From: Symbiodinium natans
Lineage: Eukaryota; Sar; Dinophyceae; Suessiales; Symbiodiniaceae
Reading direction: 5' to 3'
DNA length: 64,000 nt
Assembly (NCBI GenBank): GCA_905221605.1
Contig: CAJNDS010002369.1
Span: 62,001-126,000 of the forward strand
Part shown: positions 36,540 to 47,019 of the stretch, piece by piece
Numbering within the stretch: the stretch's first letter is position 1
Layout of the letters: every line of letters begins with the position of its first letter
Position numbers and translations under genes: made by a program
The notes under the pieces: generated by a model
What the model was told of the DNA's origin: nothing
The model's input: the letters and a program-made list of their open reading frames with translations, nothing else
Database searches by the model: none

Positions 36540-37273
36540 CCCCCCACAGCATATCTTAGTATTTGACTGGAACATGCCCCAACAATGCAGCAAGATGCTC
36601 GACTGAACTTGTGGCCCTTGAAGGTGCAGCTGTCCCCGTCAATCGCCTCAAAGAAGACTGGCGTGGTCGGCAGTGGGTCTTAAAACAACTCCTTGGCGGA
36701 CCCCGTTAGCATCCAGCCTTCACTTGTAGGTCGACGCACAAGCCTCAGAATGGCTCTCAGGCTCATACAGAAGAATCGCTCAGAGAAAGGCACAGAACTT
36801 CAAATCTGGAACCCTCAAGTGCAGGTCTTTCCCGGAGTCCCCTCCCAAAACGTAGTGTGTGAAATCTGCGACACCAAAATACGAAAGCTCTTTGCGCCCC
36901 CAGGCGCAAACCCATACCCGAAGTATCCTGAAGGGGATGCATCATGGGAGGATATCAGTGTCCAGTGTCAAACTCTACAAAGCCAGAGCAAGATGTGACA
37001 GAAGAGGCGGTCGGAGGGTGGGGCGGATTTCTTGTGAACGTCGGGAAGCCCTACATGTTTGGCTTCGAATTACTCGTGTGGATGAAAAAAATTCGAAGCC
37101 CCCAAAGACGCAAGACACAAGAGAGTCTTGGGCTTCGCACATTTCACATCGGATCCACGGCTTCCATCGGGTTGTGGGCCCAGGACCACTGCCTCATCCA
37201 AAGCCTCACACATGTTTGCGCTCAGAACGATACAGATGCAGTGATGACAACTTGAACGCCCCGGCCACCTTAC
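36540..37273. other. Unassigned sequence
   Basis: No gene recognised; plus-strand frames (about 36.7-37.0 and 36.9-37.25 kb) lack motifs and splice context. Confidence 0.35.
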
Positions 37274-37600
37274 AAAAACCCGATGCCGAGCTCGAGGCCA
37301 TGTCTGTAGGGATAGCAGGATCTGATTCCCCCGGCCAGGTGGTGGGCATGGACCTTGCATTCATACGACGCGGTTGCAGTACTGAGAGCAGCAAATGCAC
37401 TCCAAACACCAAGTTCCACGTTGTTGCCATGAATGCAAAAATAATGCTAAATTCTCCATGCCAAGATACAGCCACGATGATGACCTGAGACATCCAGAGT
37501 GGGATCACATGGCTCCATGGAGTTGAGTTGGAAGTCCGAGCCGCTTCTGAAACCGGCGCAGTGCAGAGAGTGACCATGATAGAAACTCCCAGGAAATCGC
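37274..37600 (-). CDS. Exon(s) of a multi-pass membrane protein, not recognised
   Basis: Open from acceptor TTCATGAG (37600) to a GTAAGG donor (TTTTT|GTAAGG) at 37274. Inside it, a second acceptor (TGTCTCAG, before 37484) may mark a separate exon in the same frame. Three hydrophobic segments are visible: GDFLGVSIMVTLCTA, HVIPLWMSQVIIVAVSW and FSIIFAFMATTWNLVFGVHL. They are followed by a polar tail (PRRMNARSMPTTWPGESD). This pattern fits an integral membrane protein of unknown role. It lies directly downstream of the gene ending at 37763, on the same strand. Confidence 0.5.
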
Positions 37601-37762
37601 CTCATGAACAGCATGGACAAATGGACAAATGTGGACGCCAGACTGTGAGAGGATGCTCTCAGCCTGCACGGAATCCGAAAGCCCCAATGGCGCAAGGAGC
37701 CAGAAAGATCTCTCCGGAAGATCCTCACATTTCTGTGAGCTGGGCATAGCCGCGTTGTGCAC

Positions 37763-38177
37763 TTAGCTTGATTTAGCTTTCATGGCTTGCATCGGTCTTG
37801 GGTCGGGGAATATGGACTGAAGGTTTGAACATGTTTGAACAGAAGCCACTGGATCCTCGTCGTCCAGAGTTTGCACCGTCCCCGCTGGTATGTATCTTCC
37901 AGACCGATCCTGGACATGTTGGGAACATTTGCGGGCACCAGTCTTGTTAACGAGGTCACGCGCAAGCCCCCTGTGAACGGTGGCCTTAAACTGCGTCAGC
38001 ATGGGCTGCGCGAATTTGGGATGGAGCGGACAGCTCCTGCAGATGATGCGAGAATAAGGCAGCATTCTGCAAACAAGTACTTTCGGCCCGCCAAGCTCCT
38101 TTCACAGCGAGAAATCTCCAAGCACATCTGCGTCCACACCTGCAAGTGCTGCCCGAGCTTCCCAAGTGCTGCGCCTA
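37763..38177 (-). CDS. 3' end of an unidentified gene (two exons)
   Basis: Exon 38177-38081 follows a pyrimidine-rich acceptor (CTTCTCTTCAG) and reads GAALGKLGQHLQVWTQMCLE, then ISRCERSLAGR, ending at a GT donor. Exon 38036-37763 follows CATCATCTGCAG in matching phase (2 to 1) and reads SCPLHPKFAQPMLTQFK, then ATVHRGLARDLVNKTGARK, with a polar C-terminus ending PRPMQAMKAKSS and a TAA stop. Several Cys (CLEIS, SRCER, SCPLH, RKCSQ) are spaced irregularly. I do not recognise the family. Phase agreement and good borders support the gene. Confidence 0.5.
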
Positions 38178-38611
38178 CTGAAGAGAAGAGAGGGCCTTCA
38201 AGTCCTCCTCCTGCTGTGAGGTCAAACGGATTGCGCAGCCCACTGGCTTGGCCTCTCGGGCCAGTGTGTGCCCCATGACCATGACTAGCACTCAGTACCG
38301 TGGAAGAGCGACAAGCAGAGTGCTCAGACTTTGCACCTCCGCCAGGACGGGTTTCTCGTATCCTCGTCTCCATAAGAAAAGCATGGGGCATCGACAGATA
38401 CTGTACAAACGGTTCGTGGCTCCGGCATACGCAACGCTCTGTTCAGTCTCAGCTCTAACGAAGTTCAGGAGACCAAGCAAACTCCCGCGAATGAAATTTT
38501 TAGTCCTGGCGGAAGCAGCAAGAAGTTCCAGGCGCCAGCGGGCACCTAGTGTGAGGCGCTGTATTCGTACGGCTAGCGGCTGTTTTCATTGAGAGCCCCC
38601 CGCCTCTTCAG

Positions 38612-38774
38612 GGAGAAGGAGCGCCAATCCGAACTGTCTTCCTGTCTGAACTACGACATGCTGAAAATTGAGAAAAGGCCTCTTGCGAGGAACCTCTGCA
38701 AGCTTCAAGGACGGGCCTGGATGATCGCAAACCATCAGTCGATGAACGTGAACCAAGATTTCCTCGGCCACTAA
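38612..38774 (+). CDS. Candidate C-terminal exon on the plus strand
   Basis: A pyrimidine-rich acceptor (CCCCGCCTCTTCAG) opens 53 codons (EKERQSELSSCLNYDMLKIE, then KRPLARNLCKLQGRAWMIAN) to a TAA stop. By my count about 70 percent of third codon positions are G or C, clearly higher than in the competing minus-strand frame over the same DNA (about half). No domain was recognised and no upstream exon was identified. Confidence 0.35.
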
Positions 38775-38779
38775 ATGCA

Positions 38780-41040
38780 CATCGCACTCAAGTTGTCAGT
38801 CCATGCGTCCCGAGCAGAAAGGCTTAGTTCGAGTCTGACCTGGTCTCGGTCCCTTCATCCGAGGGCGCTCGCAAACACCGGGGCAGCTCCCTGCAAAAGA
38901 TCATACGAAACGATCATATTGCTACATTGACAACTCGTGCAGGCTCCCAAGGCAACCCCTGCCTGACCAAGGTTTCGTACTTTCCGAGAGCAATCGCATC
39001 GTCCGAGCGCTTCTTTCCAGCAGATTGCGCCATCGTGTAAACTTGGTTGTCCTGACTCGATGTCGTGAGGTGATCCTGGCATCCAGCAGACTAGATTGAC
39101 ACATGCAGATGTAGCATTGCGTCTCAGCCCAATGCGTCTCTGTGACTGCCGCAGTATCCTTCTCGCACAGCGCGTTACCTCGGTACAGTATTTAACCGGC
39201 CTTGCACAAAGCAGCAAGCCCTTGCCTGGCTTGGCTGGACTGCATGCAACAAAAACAACCACTCAGAGAATAGGCATGATTGGGCATGCACGCAAAACAA
39301 CCTTTCAACAAAGCTGGTAGCTCAGTAGCTCCAATTATCCCGGACATATCGACCCTTGGGGACAGGCAGTCGCATTGCTCGCTTCTCCCACACTGGCTGC
39401 TAGTTGCTAGCTGCTGCAGCTGCTTGGGCAAAGATCGACGATTCAGCTGGTAAGCTTGCGCAGTCTGCCATGTTGACCTTCAAATAACCACTTTCACCGT
39501 CCTTGCACATGCGTGATTCCACTATGTCTTCCTAGGTTGTTACCTCGCCTCAACACGTCTATCTTGAAGCTACTCAATGGTAAGTCTCAACATAGTGCAA
39601 GCGGATGCTGCAGGTGGGTCTCTGGTGACCTCCTCCCATCTCGAACACGCCGCCGTCGCCCATGGTGAAATGGAACCTTGCACTTTATTAGGGCTTAGCA
39701 GCCTTCGCCCTATCAGAACCTGTGAGCTTCATCCGAGCTTGGAGCTGCTGTCCTCCTCCACCTCCGCCGAACTGCTGAAAAATTTCCTGCGCCAGGGAAG
39801 GTCGGGTGTCCGGATCTACAGCATGGTCTGCCATGCTCCTCGATGAAGGCAGAGGACAGTTCTGGAGTGACGAGCAGCAGGGCGAGTACCTGAACAAGGA
39901 GAGCCTCAATTACCACTCCGCACAAGCACCCCAAAACCATCCTGAACCCCAAAACCCTGACCCACCCTCCAGGCCATATTTCGCCATCGCCCACAGGCCA
40001 TAGCCTGTGCTCTGATGCTTGGTTTCAAGAAGCAGACCAAGACGCAGTAACAATACAAACGATCCCTACTACTGCGCATCAGGAACATCACATCAAGAAC
40101 ACGCATAGCAAATAACGATGACATCGATGATTGCAGTTCCACCCATCAACAAGAACAACAACCGAATAGCGTTCTCATGCCACCTCGGCCACTCGCTGCG
40201 CGCTGCAGCTTCACAGGACCAGGCCACTTGGCACTTTGGGGCCCTAACTCTAAGCTGCTGAAGGTACGAAACCCTAAATCCTGAAGAAATAAACTCACTG
40301 AACCTACTAAACCCCAAGCCCAGAAAATAGAAAGTCTAGATACAAACTCTTATATACAAACCCGGAGCCCTATGCAGCAAAATGGCGGCCGCGGCCGCGT
40401 GCATCAATGCGCTTGGGGCTCATGCTGAGCTCATGAGTTGGTCCTCATCGGTACCACCCCAGGTGCAAACTTTTTTTGGTCGGCTACCACGGTCAGCCAT
40501 CGGAGCTGTCCTTAACGAGATCGGAGTTGAGTTTGTTCAGGTATGACACACCGTGACACCGCCTGAGGCCTGAGGCCTGAGCTTCGGAGGAGGAGGAGGA
40601 CCTCCGAGCTCAACATTCTGACCCACGAAGAGGCTCTTGGCATGAACCCCCCACAAACCCTGGAAGGCCGGAAGGCCTCGGTCGCTTCTTCACCACCTTG
40701 ACCGTGGCCTGACAGGGTGATTCCAGATGCTGGATCGTATCTGACTCCTTGTTTCTTTGGAAGGGGATGAGGAAGTTCTTTTTGTTCTCTTGCTGCCTGT
40801 ACTTCTTGATTCCGGAGCACCTAGACTTGAAACTTCCTGTCAAAGCCCTGAAGTGTCTGCCCTGTAAGCCCTGGTTCCAAGGCCACGGGTGCGCCTCTGC
40901 TTTCTCAGCTGCTTTCAAGGCAACCTCACATCACAATGTCTTGATAGCTTAGTATGTAATTAGGGTACTTTCGAGTCCGAAGGGTAGCTGTCCCAAACCC
41001 GGAAGGAATCAGCCCTCCCCGGAGCATAGCAGGGGAGCCC
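38780..41040. other. Mostly unassigned sequence
   Basis: One coding-like minus-strand stretch (39.69-39.84 kb) reads DHAVDPDTRPSLAQEIFQQF followed by six Gly and a basic tail ending in TAA, and could be a C-terminal exon. Otherwise nothing is recognised. Degenerate CCCTAAA-like words occur at 40.26-40.38 kb. Confidence 0.35.
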
Positions 41041-41049
41041 TCCCGCCAC

Positions 41050-42413
41050 CCCAGATCTCCGAGCACGCCACGTTCGCGGAATACTCGTAGGCTTCGCTCA
41101 GTTGCTCCCGCAGCCGTTCTGCTTTTGCCACCTTAAGGTCAGAAACCACTCGGGATGACAAGCAGATTCTCATGGCCACGCACCATATAGTCACGAGTTG
41201 ATTTACGATATGTTTCTGCAGCGATTTTTTCAATGCAGCGTCCACGCAGGAAGCGTCATCTTGTGCTTTGGCGCCCCCACCATTTCGGGGTCTTCTTCTG
41301 AGGACTCTTCGGCGGCAGCAGCTGCTGCCTGCACCAGCTGAGAGTGAGAAGAAACACCCACTAAGTGTATGCGGAGTGTACCGTGTTGCAATATACATGG
41401 TAACTTACACATTGCAAATTATAGAGTTGCGAAACTCTTCCGACATGGACTCTCACTCCTTGGCCTCAGCTGCTGCCAGCTCCTCCTCCACCTCAGCTAT
41501 TCGTCTGGCCGCCTGCAATCTTGCAGGGCAAAGCAAGCTGCTGGATGTTGACGGTAAACATCATGTAGGCAGCAAGCAAATCCAAACACTCCATGTTGAC
41601 GGCGGATGACAGTAGCGAATATTGTGAACCGGTAAACTACATACTCTCAGGGCCTCTTCTTCCTCTTCACCAGCAAGCTTCGCGATGTGCTCAGCCTTCT
41701 GCAAAACCAACGGGCACGTTGCCTTTACAGTAAGCTTTCTACGTGGATAAGCCAGATGATGCCAGATGTCTTTGTCGCCATGCGGAAGCCTCCTTGGCTG
41801 CCTGCTCGATCTTGGCCAAGGTCTGCCGCAATGCTCCGAAGCGAATGCTTGTGCAGCAAAAATCAAGATGTCAAGCCTTTGCCGCTTTCTTTTCAGCCTT
41901 CTTTGCCTTTTTTTCGCGTTTCTTTTCCTGCTTCACTGTGAAACACAAACGAAAGACGCTCACGGTCATCGGACTTGAGGTGTCCTTCTTAAGCCGTTTC
42001 TTCTCTTTCTTGCTCAATTCCTGTCCAGCTGTTGGGTCTCTGCAAGATGTCTCCAAGCAGCAACAATCGCCTTGGGCTTCTCTTCGGCCTTTGCTTCAGG
42101 CCGACCTGCACTTCAAGAAACACCGATGCCTCAGAAAAAACCGACAAAAGCTGCACCTTCACCTTCAGCTTTTTCGAGCTCTGGTGCTGCCACTTTGGAC
42201 CAGTCCTGCACAATAGATCGTAAGATGCATGCAAACATGCAGATCAAGAAAACTTTGTTGGCAAGCCTCCAATTCTTGGGCAACGGCGTTGGCTAGCTTG
42301 ACCTTTGTTGATGCAAAAGGTGGGATTGACTCTTCTTCTGTACTTGCATCTGCTGGGTAGCGGACACCTTTCAGGGAGTCGCTGTAGACTCTTTGCAGAG
42401 ACCTGGTCGCATG
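41050..42413 (-). CDS. Lys/Glu-rich coiled-coil protein, about 10 exons
   Basis: A highly charged, helix-forming protein of unknown role. Exons: about 42233-42413 (ASTEEESIPPFASTKVKLAN), 42157-42205 (DWSKVAAPELEKAEGEG), 42065-42105 (RPEAKAEEKPKAI), 41985-42020 (ELSKKEKKRLKK), 41877-41930 (QEKKREKKAKKAEKKAAK), 41790-41822 (TLAKIEQAAKE), 41645-41698 (KAEHIAKLAGEEEEEAL), 41459-41519 (LQAARRIAEVEEELAAAEAK), 41281-41337 (LVQAAAAAAEESSEEDPEM) and 41050-41131 (VAKAERLREQLSEAYEYSAN). Phases agree from the third to the ninth exon. Donors include GA after 41985 and 41459. An acidic Ala-rich segment follows the coils. The start codon and final exon were not fixed. The low complexity makes the family hard to name; a scaffold, cytoskeletal or chromatin-linked role is possible but not shown. 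Confidence 0.75.
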
Positions 42414-42419
42414 CAAAGC

Positions 42420-43341
42420 GGGAAGAAGCTGTTCACTAACCGACGGTCTGGCTTTCCAAAGCTGTAGTCTAACGAGTTGCGCTAGGTTGCGAATCGGGCC
42501 TTGGTCACTAGACTAAACTGTGTCAGCACACGACTCTTCAGCCTGAAGCCTAACTCCAAGGTTTGAGCAACGAGCACTGTGCAACTCCACACCACAACAT
42601 CTGCCAGGCTGTGCCATGAGTACAAGGGAGCGCATCGTAGCTCCATCCAAGATCTGCTCCAACACCTTGAGCCTTATGCCCGATACACCCCCTAAATCCT
42701 GCAACTATAAACCTAAACTTTGGGCCCTAAAGCAATAGCCCGAACTCGGCCTCAACTGGTCAGCCGCCACTTTGGCACGGCCAAGCAACGCGAGGTCCCC
42801 CGGGATGGCCCTGGGCTCAAAACGGTTTTAGGGTCTCTCTGGGCACCAAGCAGGTCATCAGATGTCATCAGCAAACCCTTTTTGAATGCCACAGGCTGGG
42901 CCGTAGTGCTTTTCATTGTTGGTTCTTATCATTGTCGGCTCAAAGTCTCCTGATACGCCTTCCAAACTCATCGGTGCTAGAAAGAGCATTGAGCAACTGC
43001 TTTGGACACGTATGCATATGCATATGCAGCAGCTGTGCCATGTCAACCAAGGTCCGGCAAAGAGGCTGGACAAGGCAGGACTGGTGCAAGTTCGAAACGT
43101 GTGCAAGTTGCAGCTGCTGAGATCTGGACTTGTACTTATGCAGGTTCTCAAAGAACAGCCTGAAAACATGCACGCCGCCAGGTGTCGCACATGCAGGCGG
43201 GAGCTGTTACGGTTCAGGGATTCGACAGCAACCGTAAGACAATCTATTTCAGGATGGTGCCGGTCACGCACTCAAACCGTCTGTCGACAACACGGCGTGC
43301 AAATTTGTGTAATCTGACCTTCAAAGCTGTAGGCGACGGTG
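42420..43341. other. Unassigned sequence between two minus-strand genes
   Basis: Telomere-like words near 42.68-42.74 kb. A plus-strand frame (42916-43317) has protein-like parts (AKRLDKAGLVQVRNVCKLQL) but no motif or splice support. It would converge on the neighbouring 482-codon gene. Confidence 0.35.
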
Positions 43342-44790
43342 TCAGTTAAAGCATTGCCAGAAATCACATGCCAGCGTGTCCTCCACCATCTCCATGCCAG
43401 AAACTTGTAACCGAAACCGGACGTAAAGCTCACGCTTCTCTGAACAGCTGATGACGGTTGCGAGAACATCATCGTTTTGCACGCCTGTCACAGACAAGAA
43501 GGCCTGGATTTGGCTCAGACCAAGCTGGGTCGTCCCTGCCAAGAGCTGATCTGCATAGAGATCTTCAACTGTTGACTGGCGTCTCTTGCTTTCTTGCAAG
43601 AGCTTTGAAATGCTCTGGTGATCCTCGTCGACTAAGCTGGAGCCAAGAGCACAATGATTTGCATGGACCAGGATGCCCTCCAATCCCACAGGAGAAATGT
43701 GAATTGTAGTGCGGGACCACTCAACCATGACCATACCATGACCTGGCTGCGTCAATAGCAAAGCAGCACCGGCAGCCATCTGCCTGCCTGTAGCAAAAAG
43801 GCCTTTCAGAAAGACAATGGCTTCGGGAAGATTACGAGGGCCTAATAGCAACTCCCACAGGACTGCCGCCAACGGCAGACCGCCGAATCCAAAGGCCTTT
43901 GTGCGGGGGTAGAGCGTAAATCGAGACACGCAAAGCCCGGAAACCCCAATTCCAATCGGGCACATGGTACAAGCCGGGTCATACAGAAGTGCTGCAGCAG
44001 GCATGCCATCGCAGCGCAGTCTTGCAATCACATCAAGTTTGCCATAGTCGTAAATATAGACATCCACCTCTTCAGTCTGTCCCAGGATGCCTGACGCGCA
44101 CGCAAGACCTGTGCAGCCTGAAGCTTTGGCTCTGGTGGTTGGAGTTTGCGACGAGCTCTTTTGTCTTGGCAACTGTGATGCAACCTGAATCTCGTAGATG
44201 GTTAGCAACTTCCAAAGATCTTCGCCGGCCGCCCGCACGGCTCCAGACAGAAAACGTGCAGCATTTTTCATGAGTTCCTCTCCCTCAAGGGCGACAGCGC
44301 TTGCAGCGGCATGGGCAACTCGTCTCCAGGACTCTTTGCCAGACTCATTCCAGGCAAACTGATCTCCGGTGCGGTTCAGCGGCGTTTGCCATTTCTCAGT
44401 GACCTTCCGAACAAGTGCCTGACCAAGCTCCTCGATCGTCGATGCTTGAATCAGACCAAGATCACGTTGCAACATGCTCTCTTGCTGTTCCAGCTGGTCA
44501 GGATACCTATGCAACGGTTCAACTTGTTCAACTCCATCCCATCGCTTCCAGCAGGACTGGCAGTAAAAGGTAGCATCTGATCCCTCGCTGAAGTACCCTG
44601 AAACGTTGGCTTCCCGGCATTCTGAGCAATCCCCGCGCACAAGGCCGTCAACGTCCATAGCATCGGGCAGGAGTAGCTGGGCCGCCAGATTTACGTCGCC
44701 TGCCGCGTTGTCCAAGGCTTTCCGGCAAGCTGAGATATCTGCACCTGTTATGGATGACAACAGTGCCAACTGGTCGTCGGTGCTGGTCAT
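43342..44790 (-). CDS. UBA-like + zinc motif + C45-type (AAT/IAT-like) Ntn-hydrolase, intronless
   Basis: A 482-residue single-exon gene, the longest clean frame in the window, with an ATG start and TAA stop. Residues about 8-41 (LLSSITGADISACRKALD..) look like a UBA-type ubiquitin-binding helix bundle. C55-x2-C58 and C77-x2-C80 form a zinc-ribbon-like motif. From about residue 170 the protein follows the peptidase C45 / acyl-CoA:6-aminopenicillanate acyltransferase fold: AARFLSGAVRAAGEDLWKLL, then a probable self-processing nucleophile Cys226 (SGCTGLAC), a GFGGLPLAAVLWELL segment, VEWS, and the family's NH motif in ILVHANHC (378-380) with SKRR after it. Such enzymes cleave themselves before the Cys and then hydrolyse or transfer acyl groups on amides. 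The substrate here is unknown. The fusion to a ubiquitin-binding-like N-terminus is unusual. No intron is needed, unlike its neighbours, which suggests a retrogene. Confidence 0.88.
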   Translation of the reverse strand: MTSTDDQLALLSSITGADISACRKALDNAAGDVNLAAQLLLPDAMDVDGLVRGDCSECREANVSGYFSEGSDATFYCQSCWKRWDGVEQVEPLHRYPDQLEQQESMLQRDLGLIQASTIEELGQALVRKVTEKWQTPLNRTGDQFAWNESGKESWRRVAHAAASAVALEGEELMKNAARFLSGAVRAAGEDLWKLLTIYEIQVASQLPRQKSSSQTPTTRAKASGCTGLACASGILGQTEEVDVYIYDYGKLDVIARLRCDGMPAAALLYDPACTMCPIGIGVSGLCVSRFTLYPRTKAFGFGGLPLAAVLWELLLGPRNLPEAIVFLKGLFATGRQMAAGAALLLTQPGHGMVMVEWSRTTIHISPVGLEGILVHANHCALGSSLVDEDHQSISKLLQESKRRQSTVEDLYADQLLAGTTQLGLSQIQAFLSVTGVQNDDVLATVISCSEKRELYVRFRLQVSGMEMVEDTLACDFWQCFN

Positions 44791-44865
44791 GCTCGATGAA
44801 CCTCAATGACGATGCAGGAAGTTGATTCGTACAATCGTCCTGCAGCGCACAAAAGAACTATACGG

Positions 44866-44878
44866 CTACGCCTTGAGC
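44866..44878 (-). promoter_or_regulatory. Possible but weak spliced-leader remnant
   Basis: About 80 bp upstream of the intronless C45-type gene, the minus strand reads GCTCAAG followed by GCGTAGCC. GCTCAAG equals the last seven bases of the dinoflagellate spliced leader and CGTAGCC equals bases near its start, which is the order expected for stacked leaders. The intervening CATTTTG is missing, so chance is a real possibility. Confidence 0.2.
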
Positions 44879-44879
44879 A

Positions 44880-45533
44880 TCGGGAAAGAATCACAGTCGT
44901 AGATAGTCCATAAATGGCCCTGATACTGTTGGCGTTTTCGGCAATGTTCTGTTGCCGTTCAGCCTCTCCTCGAGAACCATTATGCAAACAGCTGACAAGG
45001 GCCCGGCGGCAGCTACCGAATATACCGAGGTCGACACCCTTGTCTCTTCCAAAGCTCCCTCTTTTGCAGCAACCTCTTCTCAAGCGACGGACTCTCGCGT
45101 GTTTCTGCTGACGCTGCGAGAAATGCGGTTCCTAAACGTCGCGTAGACAATGGTCCCTCGGCTTAGCCCGGCACTGTGGTTGAGAAAGAACCTATCAGTC
45201 TGGGACTTCGCAGGTGTAGGATGCTGAAGCAAAGTACATGACTCAAATGACTCAATCAGCATTACCCTCGGTCCTTCTCTACCAGGGCCTCCAGCTCATT
45301 TAATGCCTGTCAAACCCACGCTCAAAGCCCTGTTGTCAAGACGTGTCAAGCACGGTGTTGCAAGGCCCCGGCAGCCCCCATGCAAGAGCCTATGGCATCC
45401 CGAATTGGGAGGGGGGACCTCAGCGACAACACCCTTCCCAGATGCTTTGTGCCATTGTCCGGGAATCTCGAAGCATCTCGCCTCCCTACGTCGCTACAAG
45501 CCAACAACAGGGCAGAGTCAGGATCTTGGACAC
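44880..45533. other. Upstream region of the C45-type gene
   Basis: No long gene. A short minus-strand stretch near 45.27-45.30 kb (LEALVEKDRG before TAA, after an AAATGAG acceptor) may be the last exon of the gene that starts at 45804. Confidence 0.35.
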
Positions 45534-45804
45534 CTGCTTCGGTCCTTCCAAGTCGCCTTTTGGCAAAGCCTGCAGGCCAGTGTCTAAGCCTGCTCCATCA
45601 AAATTCTTGTTTGGGCCAAGGGTGCCTCTGAAAGGATCATCTGCATGATGAGTTACGAGTAATAGGTGGGAGGGAGCGGAATTGCAACAGCGGGCCTCCC
45701 GCAGTTGCTTCACCTGCTTCTGCCAGGGCGCCTGCAATCAAGCCCAAAGCCGATCCTGAGGCCATCAGAACCTCGAGAGCCTTGAAATCAACGACTTCTG
45801 CCAT
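45534..45804 (-). CDS. Start of a small unidentified gene (two exons)
   Basis: The ATG at 45804 opens MAEVVDFKALEVLMASGSAL, then GLIAGALAEAG. Exon 1 can end at a GT donor (GAAGCAG|GTGAAG) or slightly later at a GC donor (GGGAG|GCCCG). The second exon (about 45627-45534) follows CCTTTCAGAG and reads GTLGPNKNFDGAGLDTGLQA, then LPKGDLEGPKQ, ending at a GT donor. With acceptor CAGAG the phases match. The N-terminus is an Ala/Gly/Leu-rich helix that could be membrane-associated; the second part is Gly/Asp/Pro-rich. I do not recognise it. Confidence 0.6.
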
Positions 45805-45809
45805 GATCT

Positions 45810-46321
45810 TTTCGAGATGCCGAAGTTGTTGTTGAAATCCGACCTCGGGAGCGTCAGGAAGCCCCCTCCCCCCTTCCTCCCCCCTTCCTCCAATAAAAGC
45901 TCCTCAGGTCGCAGCATTGGGATACACGATGGGCCGTTTCCTGCGCATATTCAGGGGGCCGTTTGCCAGCTAACAAAACATCTGCGCCTGAGAAGACACC
46001 TCCTGAGTCTACTTAAGCATGCTTCGCCGAGCAAAACCTTCACTGAGAATTTCCAGGCAAGGACAATTCCACCCCTTACACATCCGTGCGATCCTTACAA
46101 CGTCACAGCTTTCAATTTCTGGAACTGGGCATCGAGTCAATTGCTCAACGGATGCAAGCTTTAGCCGGGAAGTGCTACTGAAGTTGCCCTGAAGCATTGC
46201 AAAACTCGTCAATCTGCAATCAATATGCCATGCCCCCTCCAACTGGTACCTTAAACACCTTGAACTGAAAACAAATTCAAGCCCAACAAAAGAAGCACCG
46301 AGACGAGGTTTAGCGGATGAG
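45810..46321. other. Unassigned spacer
   Basis: Spacer between the stop of the gene at 46322 and the start at 45804. Contains C-rich runs near 45.86-45.89 kb. Nothing else recognised. Confidence 0.4.
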
Positions 46322-47015
46322 TCAATGAGGACGCGACTTCTCGCAGAAGGTCCACGCTTCTTCGAAGCTTATGCCCTGCTCCAGCATCAGCAAGGCCTGG
46401 CACTCTCTGTGAGCCGGGCTTGCATGGCTTTGCAATAGTCCGACCACAAGCTTTTAGGAGTCAGCAGGAGAATAAGAGCAGTAGGAGAGAGAGAGAGAGA
46501 GTAGGGGTCGTCGAATATCTGCGTTCTCACTTGCATTTGGTACTGCTTAAACACTTGCATGTCATGAACAAAGTACTGGTATTGCAAGCACTCCTCCGCT
46601 GACTGTCAGCTCTCAGACCTGTAAGCTGCAAGAGCTTCTTTTGTTTCTCGAGGCAGAACGCGACAGGCTCTCCAAGAATACTGTCTGGTGCTGCTGTCAC
46701 TGCATCGATGTCGAGCTCCTTTGTGAACAGCATGACCTTTGTCAATGGATGCTCGAAATGGAAAAGGCTCTGCAAACACCCTCAAGCGATGCTGACGGTT
46801 TGGCCTCAGACTGCCTGTTGTCCTTCACGCGGTCTGAAGATTACAGCCATGTCTGAATTGACCTTGCAGAACATGTGAAGCACATCCTCTCAGGTATGAG
46901 CTTTACTGGCCAAAGTCAAGGCCCTGGCATCATCTAAGTCGAAGTGAGGCAAGTGTAGCCCCAACCTGCACCCCTCCAACATGGGCTCATCTTGGAAAAC
47001 CCAGCTGGTGATGAC
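46322..47015 (-). CDS. Unidentified gene, five exons, C-terminus present
   Basis: Exons in phase: 47015-46907 (VITSWVFQDEPMLEGCRLGL, then LPHFDLDDARALTLA; GT donor), 46833-46805 (NRVKDNRQSE; GC donor), 46769-46620 (SLFHFEHPLTKVMLFTKELD, then DAVTAAPDSILGEPVAFCLE), 46593-46531 (ECLQYQYFVHDMQVFKQYQM; GTGAGA donor). A terminal exon at 46396-46322 reads ALLMLEQGISFEEAWTFCEK and ends SRPH-stop. An intermediate exon near 46.40-46.45 kb (LWSDYCKAMQARLTES) is likely. The third-to-fourth junction slides by one G, so it can be read as GG-AG or GT-GG. The protein looks soluble and globular. The C-terminal helix weakly recalls the end of dual-specificity phosphatase domains, but no catalytic motif was found, so I leave it unnamed. 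Confidence 0.72.
46483..46501. repeat. Short GA microsatellite
   Basis: Nine or so GA units in the intron after the exon ending at 46531. Confidence 0.9.
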
Positions 47016-47019
47016 CTGC

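Noticed and set aside
38586-38780. Minus-strand frame with protein-like composition
   Set aside because: The plus-strand frame over the same DNA has higher third-position GC and a pyrimidine-rich acceptor, so it was preferred, though with low confidence.
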